From the NCBI RefSeq assembly GCF_963678635.1, contig NC_087064.1, positions 27,694,189 through 27,758,188 on the forward strand: a stretch of 64,000 nucleotides of DNA. Reading direction: 5' to 3'. This stretch comes from Symsagittifera roscoffensis (lineage: Eukaryota; Xenacoelomorpha; Acoela; Convolutidae). A model generated the notes under the pieces. That model saw nothing but the letters and a program-made list of their open reading frames with translations. It searched no databases and was not told where the DNA came from. Below are positions 11,433 to 24,400 of this stretch, one piece after another. The position numbers were made by a program, and so were the translations under genes. Numbering within the stretch: position 1 is the stretch's first letter; each line of letters begins with the position of its first letter.

Positions 11433-14400
11433 CGTCAGTTATTTGCAGTCTTTGTAATAAGTTCTCTCTCAATTAGCGGTAGCAGGAACTTTCTTCTGAC
11501 TATTTTCACTAATTGATTATTACGATGTAAGTTTGCGAATAAGCATGTGTGATCATTAATAAATTCAATTTGGGATAGATATTACCCGGGTCGAGGTCCC
11601 AGACGTATGTCGCGTTTGTACTTTTGGCATGTCCAGACTTTCCAGACCAAAAAACTTGGCATTACCAGATTTTCGCGACCATGATGATCCGACCAAATCG
11701 TGCAGCCAAAACATCGCAACTCATATTTGGTATGTCCAGGCTCTCGCAACCAAGATTTTCCATTTCCAGACTTCCGCGACCAAAAAACTCAGACGCGATT
11801 TTCCTTTCCTGATTGCAAATATGTAGTTGAAATGATTCTTTGGACAAATATTAAGCATGAAGCGAAGATAGATACGATCGCAATTAATTTCTTGGCAAAA
11901 AAAACAAAGAATCATTTGATCAATCTGTTAAGTTTCATTGGAAAAAGGTAAGGCATTCAGTTTAAAAAAACGCTCAAAAACAGCAAGGCACCTAAAAACT
12001 ACATTGATGGACTAGCTAGCTCTGTGCACTTTAAAATCGCTTTCAGGGAAAGATTCAGTAAACGGAATTCAAATCAAAATGACCAGTATCATAACCGACA
12101 GAAAAACGGCTGCAGAGGAAAAGATAAACCCTAAGAGCGTCCGAAGTGACGTCAGTCCCCAAAATATTGTTAAAGTTACAAGGTGCTGAAGAGCGTGTAA
12201 AACCAATGCTCCTTGAAGCATGCTTGTTCGTGAAGATCTGTAGACAAAATACCAGCAATGGGAGTAGCTACTTACTATAACAAACAGAAGGGCCACAACA
12301 AGGTCCAATTCTAGGTTAAATTGAGCTGAAACGGTTGACAGCAATTTAGACGGAAAGCACTTAGTATCTTTTCACGTCCTATTGAATGTCACATAAAAAT
12401 TGGGATTTAGGCATTAAATTTTTTGAAAAACTAGTACTTTGGACGGAGAACAAAAGACTAAGATAACTTATTGTTTAAAACAAAATTTCGCTCGTATAAA
12501 AGGCTCATATAATCCTATTGTATCAAAATATTTTTAGCAAAGGATTTATTTAAAAAAATGGATTTTTTCTTAACGTCTGAGTTGCTTGTCGTCTAATTTC
12601 CTAGTCCCCAGCTTAATCATTGGTAGATTACTATTAATTCTTGTATATAAACTTTTTTGAATTTTTTGCTGTTCCGGATAGATAAACACAAACTATTTGG
12701 CTAACTAAGCACAAACAAGACTGCTCGTAACAGGGCGAAGCCCTGAATGTTCCGACTGCCTTTTAAGGTTTATAGAGCAGCAGTAATAATATAAAATATT
12801 AAGTGACATAAAATAAAATGAAATTTTTTTTTAATTTGAAATTTTTTATGAAAATCATCCCCCCACACGCCAGATAAAGTACAAAAAGATAGATTTCGTT
12901 CCTTGTAACAAATCAATTATGGCAAATAAGCTTCGTTCAACCAATTTGGAACGATTTATAAGACGGATTAAATCTCCGCTTACGCGTTAATAGCGCGAAT
13001 TATATCGCGCGTTAATTGTCCCAAATTGGCCAAAATGGCAATCTTTGAACCCCCATAACTTTACGAAAAATGATCACAGGTGAAATATCTTTTCAAATTT
13101 GAGCTCAGGACAACAATACCTTTTGAATGATATAAAAAAATTGTCAAAAATGGCTAGTTAAAAAGTCGAAAATTGTCTGAAGAAAAAAAAACCCACCCCG
13201 AGCACAAATATTCCGTTACTTTCGTATCGAAAGTCGGAACAACAAGTTCCAAACATTGTGAGCATCTTCAGAAAAATTGAGGGAAAATTGAATAGAAAAA
13301 ATGATGTCTGAAAGCCGTCAATTTATAATCAAGATAACTAATGTCTTTCGACTCAAACAAAAAAAACAAAGTGTACTCAGCCTTTAGTTTTTTCTTATCC
13401 ACGGTAGCACAGCTTTTTCAATAGCTTTTTAAATTTTTTTTACCGGAGTTCCAAACCACAAAACAATTGAGCAATTATCTTGACCGAAGGAAAGATTTGA
13501 AAATTTTGACATCTATGAAATTCATGTTTTTTGAGATGGAAACTGAAAATGAAATTTACTAAAACAATCAATTCGTTTACACATCAGTTTTTCTGCCGTC
13601 TTTTTTATTAGATTTTAAGATGATGAACAACCATTTTAAAACCTAATGAACTTATTTTTAAGTAAATTTTTCTAAGTTACTGAGCAAATTTTTAGTAGAT
13701 CATTGAAATTAATCACTTGTATTCACGGATGTTCGAAAAACTCAAAAAACGAGTTTTTAGCAAAATTTTTTTGCTGGTTTAGTTTGATCTTTGTGTTTGG
13801 AAATAGAGTTGACTTAAAGCTACGCTTTGGTCTAATGATATTCTCGCTTGGAAGTTTACACTCGAAAAAGCACTGACCTTATAATTATCGAAATTTAGAA
13901 TATTTTAACCTGTGTAAAATCACTTTTGTTTCAAAAATAGAAGTTACTTGGTGCTAGCGATTATTTTTATGAAAAAATTGGGGTTTGAATTATGCCGATT
14001 TGGCTAATTTGGGCCAATAACACGCAATTTTTAATATGGTACAATTTAAACCGTTTCAATTTTAGATGAAGCAATCAGGTTGATCCTAACATTACAAATG
14101 CAAAAAAAACACATTTTCAGATTGAAATGGCTTATAGGCGAATCAGATAAGAAAAGAAGAAAAAGGCTTGTTTAAATACTTCTATACCTTATGATACTAG
14201 TTTTAAGGCTCAGCTAGAGCATTCAAAACTTTGCCTTGATTTAATCCGGCTCCTTCTTACGAACAAACTAACTTTGTAAGGCTTATTATACAGACAATGG
14301 TTTGCTGTGTGTGTTAGAATTTCTTTATCGTTTGAATTCTAATTAAATTTCTGAATTAACAAACACCATACTATCCCGGTCTTTTTCCATGGCTCTTCGA

Positions 14401-14732
14401 TATAGATTTCTATAAACATTGCAAGAAGCCAGCGTTGTTTTGGCCAAATAATGTTGAACTGACATTGATTCAAGCTTACTATGTAACTTATCTGCAAACA
14501 AAGATATAGATAAAAGGGCTCCCTAACACTCAGTAATTCAAAATTATACCATCTCGTTGGAACTATTTGATGTCAATTTGTAGTCAAATCTAGTCAAAGT
14601 GTAGTCAATTGGACTTGAAAATGTTTGCTGCCAGGATGCTATGCTTGAGAGAACGATTGCGTCAAAAACTTTAACGAGAAGTTACAGAAAGTTCCAGAAA
14701 ACTATAACCATTCCTAAAATGAGAAGTCCTTG
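11433..14732. repeat. Tandem segmental duplication, copy A (3300 bp)
   Basis: It starts at CGTCAGTTATTTGCAG and ends at GAGAAGTCCTTG, where copy B begins directly. Identity to copy B is high over most of the length. It lacks a ~66-bp GC-richer stretch (15,536-15,601 in B) and has one copy of the GTTCCGACT repeat where B has two. Its left part carries GACCAAAA/CCAGAC short-period repeats behind a CCCGGGTCGAGGTCCC head at 11,586. Open frames in it are short and motif-free. Confidence 0.9.
12714..13243 (+). mobile_element. MITE-like repeat family 1, copy 1
   Basis: Non-coding repeat of about 500 bp. It opens with a GCTCGTAACAGGGCGAAGCCCTG lead and TGTTCCGACTGCC, and ends with CGTATCGAAAGTCGGAACA, so TGTTCCGACT and AGTCGGAACA face each other. 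The interior carries a conserved GC-rich palindrome around TAGCGCGAA..TATCGCGCG in all four copies seen. No transposase, so it is presumably mobilised in trans. Confidence 0.7.
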
Positions 14733-16074
14733 CGTCAGTTATTTGCAGTCTTTGTAATAAGTTCTCTCTCAATTAGCGGTAGCAGGAACTTTCTTCTGAC
14801 TATTTTCACTAATTGATTATTACGATGTAAGTTTGCGAATAAGCATGTGTTATCATTATTAAATTCAATTTGGGATGAATATTACCACACCACGATCGAG
14901 GTCCCAGGCGTATGTCGCGTTTGTACTTTTGGCATGTCCAGACTTTCCAGACCAACAAACTTGGCATTTCCAGATTTTCGCGACCAAATCGGAGGTGGTG
15001 CAGCTAAAACATCGCGACTCATGTTTGGTATGTCCAGACTCTCGCAACCAAGATTTGCCATTTCCAGATTTTCGCGACCAAAAAACTCAGACGCGATTTT
15101 CCTTTCCTGATTGCAAATATGTAGTTGAAACGATTCTTTGGACAAATATTAAGCAAGAAGCGAAGATAGATACGATCGCAATTAATTTCTTGGCAAAAAA
15201 ACAAAGAAACATTTGATCAATCTGTTAAGTTTCATTGGAAAAAGGTAAGGCATTCAGTTTAAAAAAACGCTCAAAAACAGCAAGGCACCTAAAAACTACA
15301 TTGATGGACTAGCTAGCTCTGTGCACTTTAAAATCGCTTTCAGGGAAAGATTCAGTAAACGGAATTCAAATCAAAATGACCAGTATCATAACCGACAGAA
15401 AAACGGCTGCAGAGGAAAAGATAAACCCTAAGAGCGTCCGAAGTGACGTCAGTCCCCAAAATATCGTTAAAGTTACAAGGTGCTGAAGAGCGTGCAAAAC
15501 CAATGCTCCTTGAAGCATGCTTGTTCGTGCCGCCGTCGGCTACCTGTACATGGAAGGCCACCTTTAACTGGGACATGACTTCTGATAACCCCTCGAAGAT
15601 CTGTAGACAAAATACCAGCAATGGGAGTAGCTACTTACTATAACAAACAGAAGGGCCACAACAAGGTCCAATTCTAGGTTAAATTGAGCTGAAACGGTTG
15701 ACAGCAATTTAGACGGAAAGCACTTTGTATCTTTTCACGTCCTATTGAATGTCACATAAAAATTGGGATTTAGGCATTAAATTTTTTGAAAAACTAGTAC
15801 TTTGGACGGAGAACAAAAGACTAAGATAACTTATTGTTTAAAACAAAATTTCGCTCGTATAAAAGGCTCATATAATCCTATTGTATCAAAATATTTTTAG
15901 CAAAGGATTTATTTAAAAAAATGGATTTTTTCTTTACGTCTGAATTGCTTGTCGTCTAATTTCCTAGTCCCCAGCTTAATCATTGGTAGATTACTATTAA
16001 TTCTTGTATATAAACTTTTTTGAATTTTTTGCTGTTCCGGATAGATAAACACAAACTATTTGGCTAACTAAGCA

Positions 16075-16608
16075 CAAACAAGACTGCTCGTAACAGGGCG
16101 AAGCCCTGAATGTTCCGACTGCCTTTTAAGGTTTATGGAGCAGCAGTAATAACATAAAATATTAAGTGACATAAAATAAAATGAAATTTTTTTTTAATTT
16201 GAAATTTTTTATGAAAATCATCCCCCCACACGCCAGATAAAGTACAAAAAGATAGATTTCGTTCCTTGTAACAAATCAATTATGGCAAATAAGCTTCGTT
16301 CAACCAATTTGGAACGATTTATAAGACGGATTAAATCTCCGCTTACGCGTTAATAGCGCGAATTATATCGCGCGTTAATTGTCCCAAATTGGTCAAAATG
16401 GGAATTTTTAAACCCTCATAACTTTACGCAAAATGATCACAGGTGAAATATCTTTTCAAATTTAAGCTCCGGACAAAAATGGCTTTCGATTGATATAAAA
16501 AAATTCCGTCAAAAATGGCTAGTTAAAAAGTCGAAATTTGTCTGAAGAAAAAAACAACCCACCTCGAGCGCAAATATTCCGTTACTTTCGTATCGAAAGT
16601 CGGAACAA
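16075..16608 (+). mobile_element. MITE-like repeat family 1, copy 2
   Basis: The copy-B counterpart of copy 1, with the same lead, the same CGCGCG palindrome and the AAAGTCGGAACA end. Several substitutions separate it from copy 1. Confidence 0.7.
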
Positions 16609-16728
16609 TAATTTTTACTAAGGCAATCGCTGCAAGGCGTTTGTTTGAGCAACACTCAAATCTATCCGTTGCTCAAAAATATCCAGCAGTGATTGCTTTA
16701 GTACAGATTGTGTGTATATTTGCCCAAA

Positions 16729-17222
16729 TGTTCCGACTGCCTTTTAAGGTTTTATGGAGCAGTAATAATATTAAAAAATTAAATGTAATAAAATTTTAAA
16801 ATTTTTTTTTTAATTTGAAAATTTTTACGAAAATCATCCCCCCACACGCCATTTAAAGTACAAAAAGATAGATTTAGCTCCTTGTAATCAAACAATTATG
16901 GCAAATAAGCTTCTTTTAACCAATTTGGAACGATTTTAAGACGGATTAACTCTCCGCTTACGCGTTAATAGCGCGAAATATATCGCGCGTTAATTGTCCC
17001 AAATTGGCCAAAATGGCAATCTTTGAAACCCCATAACTTTACGAAAAATGATCACAGGTGAAATATCTTTTCAAATTTGAGCTCAGGACAACAATACTTT
17101 TTGAATGATATAAAAAAATTCTGTCAAAAATGGCTAGTTAAAAAGTCGAAATTTGTCTGAAGAAAAAAAAACCCACCCCGAGCACAAATATTTCGTTACT
17201 TTCGTATCGAAAGTCGGAACAA
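16729..17222 (+). mobile_element. MITE-like repeat family 1, copy 3
   Basis: Begins at TGTTCCGACTGCC without the longer lead and ends at AAAGTCGGAACA. It lies 120 bp after copy 2 in the same orientation and is present only in duplication copy B. Confidence 0.7.
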
Positions 17223-18716
17223 CAAGTTCCAAACATTGTGAGCAGCTTCAGAAAAATTGAGGGAAAATTGAATAGAAAAAATGATGTCTGAAAGCCGTCA
17301 ATTTATAATCAAGAAAACTAATGTCTTTCGACTCAAACAAAAAAAACAAAGTGTACTCAGCCTTTAGTTTTTTCTTATCCACGGTAGCACAGCTTTTTCA
17401 ATAGCTTTTTAAATTTTTTTTACCGGAGTTCCAAACCACAAAAAAATTGAGCAATTATCTTGACCGAAGGAAAGATTTGAAAATTTTGACATCTATGAAA
17501 TTCATGTTTTTTGAGATGGAAACTGAAAATGAAATTTACTAAAACAATCAATTCGTTTACACATCAGTTTTTCTGCCGTCTTTTTTATTAGATTTTAAGA
17601 TGATGAAACAACCATTTTAAAACCTAATGAACTTATTTTTAAGTAATTTTTTTTTAAGTTACTGAGCAAATTTTTAGTAGATCATTGAAATTAATCACTT
17701 GTATTCACGGATGTTCGAAAAACTCAAAAAACGAGTTTTTAGCAAAATTTTTTTGCTGGTTTAGTTTGATCTTTGTGTTTGGAAATAGAGTTGACTTAAA
17801 GCTACGCTTTGGTCTAATGATATTCTCGCTTGGAAGTTTACACTCGAAAAAGCACTGACCTTATAATTATCGAAATTTAGAATATTTTAACCTGTGTAAA
17901 ATCACTTTTGTTTCAAAAATAGAAGTTACTTGGTGCTAGCGATTATTTTTATGAAAAAATTGGGGTTTGAATTATGCCGATTTGGCTAATTTGGGCCAAT
18001 AACACGCAATTTTTAATATGGTACAATTTAAACCGTTTCAATTTTAGATGAAGCAATCAGGTTGATCCTAACATTACAAATGCAAAAAAAAAACACATTT
18101 TCAGATTGAAATGGCTTATAGGCGAATCAGATAAGAAAAGAAGAAAAAGGCTTGTTTAAATACTTCTATACCTTATGATACTAGTTTTAAGGCTCAGCTA
18201 GAGCATTCAAAACTTTGCCTTGATTTAATCCGGCTCCTTCTTACGAACAAACTAACTTTGTAAGGCTTATTATACAGACAATGGTTTGCTGTGTGTGTTA
18301 GAATTTCTTTATCGTTTGAATTCTAATTAAATTTCTGAATTAACAAACACCATACTATCCCGGTCTTTTTCCATGGCTCTTCGATATAGATTTCTATAAA
18401 CATTGCAAGAAGCCAGCGTTGTTTTGGCCAAATAATGTTGAACTGACATTGATTCAAGCTTACTATGTAACTTATCTGCAAACAAAGATATAGATAAAAG
18501 GGCTCCCTAACACTCAGTAATTCAAAATTATACCATCTCGTTGGAACTATTTGATGTCAATTTGTAGTCAAATCTAGTCAAAGTGTAGTCAATTGGACTT
18601 GAAAATGTTTGCTGCCAGGATGCTATGCTTGAGAGAACGATTGCGTCAAAAACTTTAACGAGAAGTTACAGAAAGTTCCAGAAAACTATAACCATTCCTA
18701 AAATGAGAAGTCCTTG

Positions 18717-19029
18717 CAGATGAAATTAATTGTCCCAGAAAAATTTTCATGTTTTTTTTTGTCGATTGACTCTACAAAACTGCCCAAAAAATGCTGATCT
18801 AAATAATGGACCTTGAAGAAATTTCGCTTGAAGTTACTTTAATATAATTGCGGGAACCCTTGGCTTGCAAAATAGTATAAAGGGTCCCTCGAAAACATAC
18901 TGTTATCGCATAACTTGTTATCTTGAAAAATTCAATCTCTTTACACCAAATCATTTTGGTTTCAGATGAAAATTGGGAGCAATTGGATTTGGGAGCAATC
19001 TCAACGCATTTGGGACATCTGGGAAAACA
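18717..19029. other. No recognisable gene
   Basis: Short AT-rich spacer between the tandem duplication and the LINE remnant. No features seen. Confidence 0.5.
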
Positions 19030-19860
19030 AATCTAAAAATGTTGATGTGATTTATTAAGTTTTAAAAAAAGCGTTTGATACTGTAGAGCATTCTAAAGTT
19101 TTCGAAAAACTTAACAGTTTTTGAATTAGAGGGAGAGTGAATCACTTAACTAAATCCTGTTTGAACAAAAAAAATTTTTATAGAACCGTTTATTGCGGAA
19201 ACTGTTTGAACAAAACAAAAAAAAATTTTATAGAACCGTATATGGCGCAAAATGAAAAAAAAAAGATTCTTCATCCTATCAATTGATTAAGGCTCTATCC
19301 TTGGTCCCCTACTCTTCATCATATACATGATTGATATTGATACGTGTTGCAAGTATCATCATACTACTCTTTACGCGGATGATACAGTTCTGATAAACAA
19401 ACAGGACAAGGACACCCTGAACTCTTAGCTGCATGACGTAAACAATTAGTTAATTGAAAACAAGCTATTCCCTTACACTGCACAAAACTAAATGGGTTAA
19501 CTTTGCAAAATCCCAAAACAAAATAAATATATATATAAATGTCAAATGAGCAGGGAATATATAGAAAACGCTTCACATATAAAATATTTAGGAATATACT
19601 TAGATCGCACATTGAACCTTGTTGAGCACAAATAAGTACTCAAGTAGAGCACATAAGTCGTCTCTACGGAAAATTTTACCAATTAGGGAAAATCTTAAAT
19701 TCAAAATAACTAGTGAGAGCATGCAAAAGTTGCTTCCAACCAATAACTCAATATAGTGTTCTGCTTTACGGAACAGCATGTAGGACTACGACAATTGAGT
19801 TAGAAAAAACACTCCTACCTTAGTTCGGGTAATGTTTCGTACGAAAAATTTCAGTCAATA
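19030..19860 (+). pseudogene. LINE reverse transcriptase remnant with intact YADD box
   Basis: Plus-strand frames give KKAFDTVEHSKVFEKL near 19,065, then TLYADDTVLI with the catalytic YADD at 19,372-19,383, then HIKYLGIYLDRTLN near 19,575. These are the palm landmarks of a non-LTR retrotransposon RT in the normal order. Stops and frame changes separate them, so it is inactive. Flanking simple A/T runs add no target-site information. Confidence 0.85.
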
Positions 19861-21120
19861 AAAACTTTATTATTCAATATAAACATTTTTCAATACAAAA
19901 CTTGCATCGATATGAATATATTTTCGCAAAAATTGAGCTCGAGGCAAAACTCGCAGACGATTGATTAATCTTTAAATTTGCGGATGAGGTCTATCCTTAA
20001 ACAATTAACTTTCATTTTTGAAATTATCCGGATTGTATCAAAAATCTTTCAAAGGGCAGTTTGAACCATTTTCCTTATATCTTTCTTGACAAAGATATTC
20101 TGGGTTGTTCGGACTTTTTCTCAAAAAGTTTTTGGATTTAAACTAGGCTTATTAGATTAATTGTACTGTTGTTTTGTGGAAGTATCGATTTGAAATTTTT
20201 TTGTTTGAAATCTTTAGGATGCCCCCTCAAACCTATAATAATTATAAATTATCATAAATTAATGAACATAACTTTGTGTGTATAATTGTTTTGAAAACAA
20301 TTTATTATGGTTATTACACTGATTGCGTTAAGCAACACTCTGACACTGACTGTAGCTCACTGTAACACTGACAGAGTTGTTTCTTGGTTCAGTGTTGCAA
20401 TGAGCTCTTGGAACAAAAAATGGGTTGACTTTGAAAAAGTTTGAGGCTACAAATTGTCCATTTTACGACCAAAAAAATCAATTCAAATGAATTTTGTTGA
20501 AGTTTTGATGGGTCTTAATATATAGCGAAAGTCTGTCCAAATTGGCTTTTAATGTAATAAGATCGTTTGCTTACGACAGAAAAAATTGTTGAAAGCAGTT
20601 GTAATTCGTTTGACCCTCACAAACAGACTTTAAACATCAATTTTCATACTGTTAATAATTTTTAATAAAATCAAGATTGATTCAAAATGCCCTGCATTCT
20701 ATGTTTTTCCCTGCTATATGCATCTTATGGTTGGAATATCAAAAATCAAAACTAGTTTGTAAATTGATAGTTATTTTTTTAAATTACGTAGAGATTAAAG
20801 TCGAGCTATAAAATGCCATAAGGAAGATATTACAAATGATATCACATAATTATAGTCCCATAACTTTGGAATAAAAAATGATTGGTATTCCAGTGATACA
20901 TAATATTTCTGCTATAATGCTGAAACATCATATTCAATTTACAGCGCAGATGAAACCACTGAATATTACTTTTGACATCATGGTGCCAATAATTCCTCAC
21001 ATTTTGAAAATGGAACCATTTACTGACATGCAAATTAACATAAGTCTGAAAAATACATTTTCTAAAGATCCTTATCGAAGCTATCATCTCATAGGCAGTT
21101 TCTATAAGTATAGTTTTCAA
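19861..21120. other. No recognisable gene; 3' flank of the hydroxylase gene
   Basis: AT-rich with two short opposing open frames at 20,842-21,162 that lack motifs. The right end is the likely 3' UTR region of the minus-strand gene that follows. Confidence 0.5.
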
Positions 21121-21121
21121 A

Positions 21122-21127
21122 TTTAAT
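21122..21127 (-). promoter_or_regulatory. Possible polyadenylation signal ATTAAA
   Basis: TTTAAT on the plus strand reads ATTAAA on the minus strand, about 105 bp beyond the hydroxylase stop codon. It is the common variant of AATAAA, and no AATAAA was noticed closer. In AT-rich DNA the word is frequent, so support is weak. Confidence 0.3.
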
Positions 21128-21230
21128 ACTATAAATTGGTATATGACGATTTGTCGCTTCAAATAAGTTCAACGAATTGTCGCTTTGCACCCTATATACG
21201 ATTGCGATAATTTTTTGTTGCCCATATAAA

Positions 21231-21430
21231 TCAGTATCTGCACAATGACTTTGGCAGTTTGGCAATAGAGTTTGGACTCCTCCCACATGGATAAGTCAAG
21301 AACTGTGGATTGTATCGGATCCACTTGTTGCCTATATGCTTCGCGCCCAGCAGGACAGGGCAACCCCCGTGAAGTGTTAAGGTAAGAGGTTCACCAGCAA
21401 GGCTAATGTCGAACCAAAACAAAGCACTAC
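21231..21430 (-). CDS. P4HA: Hydroxylase exon 7: third iron ligand, 2-oxoglutarate lysine, stop
   Basis: 200 nt including TGA at 21,233-21,231. Encodes SALFWFDI, then LHGGCPVLLGAKHIGNKW with H455 and K465 at the family's 10-residue spacing, then the NKWI...YPC end. A ~17-residue tail (GRSPNSIAKLPKSLCRY) extends beyond the usual terminus. Acceptor ATTGTTTCAG. Confidence 0.94.
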
Positions 21431-24400
21431 CTGAAACAATGTCAGATAAGTTTAGCAGTATCTGCTTCTTCCCCCTACTGTGGTTATAATATCATAAATA
21501 CTGGTCTGGGAGATAATTACCATAAATACCATAAATACTGATCTGGCAAAAATGTTTTTTTTTTCAAATTAGTGTCGTTTTTTTCCAGGTTGTGCTAAAA
21601 AAGATCTGAACGAAAAAATAGATCTTAGGCATATTTGAGAATCATATAAAATAGGTCAATTGGAAAACTGGTTTTGAAGAAAAATGACAAGAGACACGAA
21701 AAAAAAATTCAAAACATTATTATTAAAGTTATTTGCGGAATCTTTTTGATTTTTCGAGTTTTTGATTCCTAAAAAACTCCAAGAACTACCTTTATTTGAG
21801 TAAAACACAGTAGCGGCTTTAAGGGGGCGCGGGCGGCGGATGCCCCCTCAGGGATTCGACCCCCTGCTGACCCAAAGGGTTTGTACTATTTTGAGATATC
21901 CATTTTTGGCTCACGGACCTTAAAATTTGTTTAAGAGAGCCTTCGGCGCCAATCTACACTAATTTTAAGGGAGTGCGCGCCCAAAAAAAAACCGATTTTT
22001 TGGTCGAAATTTTCCAAAAAGTGCCTAAAAACGCCTTTTTTTCTACCTGTTTTCTACCAAAAAAAAAAGGTCGACAAAATTTTCAAAATTTTTTTGAAAA
22101 TCCGCCCCCTCTCGAGAAATTCTTAGATGCATATAAATACATAATAACTATTGTACTAACACTAAACTTGTAATCTTAACCTTTGATTTTTTATCCTTCC
22201 TTCTTCCAAGTATAAATTTATAAAGGACCAATTTAGGACTCATTTATATGGACAACACTAAGCAAATGCATATGATCATGTTGCTTACCTTTTGAAGGGA
22301 AGAAACTGAGGTCCAAATGAGGAAATGCTGTGGCTCCTCCCAGTGGCAAATCTGACAGGTAGACCATGAAGGTCGCATACCTCTGTCCCAAGTGCGCCAA
22401 TTGGTCTGCGTATTCGGGCAGGTAGTCGTGATGTAAGTTGTAGTGGCCTCCGATTCCATAGGATGCAGCCTCGAAAAAAATATCAATTGAATAATTGAGA
22501 TGTTTGCTTAACAGGTAGTAAAATCCCCCATCTCAGCAGATTCTACGCTTATAACTTTTTTTGAAAAAAAAAAACTTTTTTTGTCCACAGATTATTAAGT
22601 CAATCTATATAAATTGTTTGCGAACTTTCATCGAAAAAGTCTCTTCACACATGTTACGATTTTGTTGAAATTTCTGAAGTTGTGATCCGAGCAGTAGATA
22701 CAAAAACCGAAAAAAAGGGTTAAGACGAGAAAGTGATGGTCTACGTTTCTTTTGATTTAAAGTCATTTTAATTAAACAAAGAGAAAAAAATATATATTTA
22801 GTTCAGTGACCGTTTATTAGTTTTGATTTCAGCGCCACTATTTTGATTTTCAGAAAAAAACCTTTTCATCTGATTTTTTAGCGCAAATGTAGAACCGAAT
22901 CGAAATTTCGCCTTGTTCAATTTTAGATGTCAAATAATAAATGGATAAACAGTTCCTCTTTTAGAACAGTTGATAAGTCATCCCGGCAAACATGGACCAA
23001 TAGAGCTCAGTTTTGAGATCAAATTTTTAGAAACTGGGCTCAAATATTGTCCCTAGAACTACTTGTACTTGTAACGTTTGATCTACTTGTACCAAAGTTA
23101 TATTAGGCCAATTCTTAGAAATGTGAATGATGAGCCCACATTTTAGAAAAAAAGGTCTGTCAGTCCAGTCTTATAAAAAAAGTGAGCTCGTCAGATGTTT
23201 TTCCAAATGTTGGTTTGAATCAGTACCATTTCTAACCAATAGCTCATTCAGAGAAATAGTTGGGAAAATTTAACCCAAAATTGAGCTTTGGCTCATTCGT
23301 CTCTTTTCACTGAAATTTAGGCTCATTCAGCTTGTCTTCCTTGAAAAGTGGGCTAATAAACAAACCTCATGGAAATAAGCAACTAAAGTGGGGATCAACT
23401 TTGTCCCGTGCTTGCAAAGAAACACAGAAACCGGAAGTAGTGGCATAGAGCAGTTTAATTAAATTACAGTCAAAATTCTTGTCAATTACTTTTGAAGGAA
23501 AAACTATTCTTGCTTCAAAATTTTTTTGATGATACATTTAAAAAATCTAAATTTTATGATAAACTGCTCGATTGCGAGTATCGTATAAAACATAACCATT
23601 GAGAATTCAAAGATGCTATAAATTATGTAACTAATGGCAATTAAAAAACAAATCTGACTCTCAGATTTCTTTTTATCATTGTCATTTTAGTTACATAATT
23701 CAAAAAAGTTCAAAAAGGCTCAAGTTTGAATATTTTTTTCTGTGAACCAGAGACATCATTCTTAAAACTTTTTGCTTCAGACCTACTCAAGACTGATGGG
23801 GCTTCATTTTGATGGATCAAATGAATCAACTTGACGTTCATCTGTGGTACCTGATGAATTTCCGTGAACATAAATACTCAAAAATTCAAACTTTCTACAC
23901 CCTGTGCAATTTAGTTTCTAACGTTTCTCTTCATAGTGAAAATTTTCAAATGCTAAGTCTTAAGTCGTATTCATAAATTACAAAGTTCATCTATAAAAAA
24001 AAACGATTTTGTACTAATCGTTTAAGGTTTTGATTGTTTAATTTAATGATTAAATACGTTTAATATGTTACCTTTTCGCGTATAACGCCGTTTAGTTTTT
24101 AATCTCACAACTTTATACCTCAGAAAACTTATGCATGGAATATCAATTTATATAATGTTTCTAAATCTTAAAGAATCATTGAGCTTACGAGTATTTTTCT
24201 TCCGATACAAAATGACCGGTTTAAGTTTTTTCTTATTCAAATTATTTCAAACATCCCAGCATTGGGGTTTTAGAGTTTGAAGAAACAGTAAAATCAAAAA
24301 ACCAGAAAAATCAAACAGTCAGGGGGTGAGCAGATAGCATCGAAAGGTTGCTACTATTGTAATTAATGCAATAAAAATAGTTCTAAGTGTTCAAGCAAGT

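Larger units (their letters stand above)
14733..18716. repeat. Tandem segmental duplication, copy B (3984 bp)
   Basis: Directly adjoins copy A in the same orientation. It is longer because of the stretch at about 15,536-15,601 and a second GTTCCGACT-repeat copy with its ~120-bp spacer at about 16,609-17,222. That spacer is itself an inverted-repeat sequence (AAGGCAATCGCTGC against GCAGTGATTGCTTTAG). No gene recognised. Confidence 0.9.

Noticed and set aside
11629-15216. Paired short frames containing FRDQK and LSRP words in duplication copies A and B
   Set aside because: They translate the GACCAAAA short-period array in several frames at once; there is no sign of selection on one frame.
19364-19612. 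82-codon minus-strand frame
   Set aside because: It is antisense to the LINE RT palm motifs, which explain the sequence on the plus strand.
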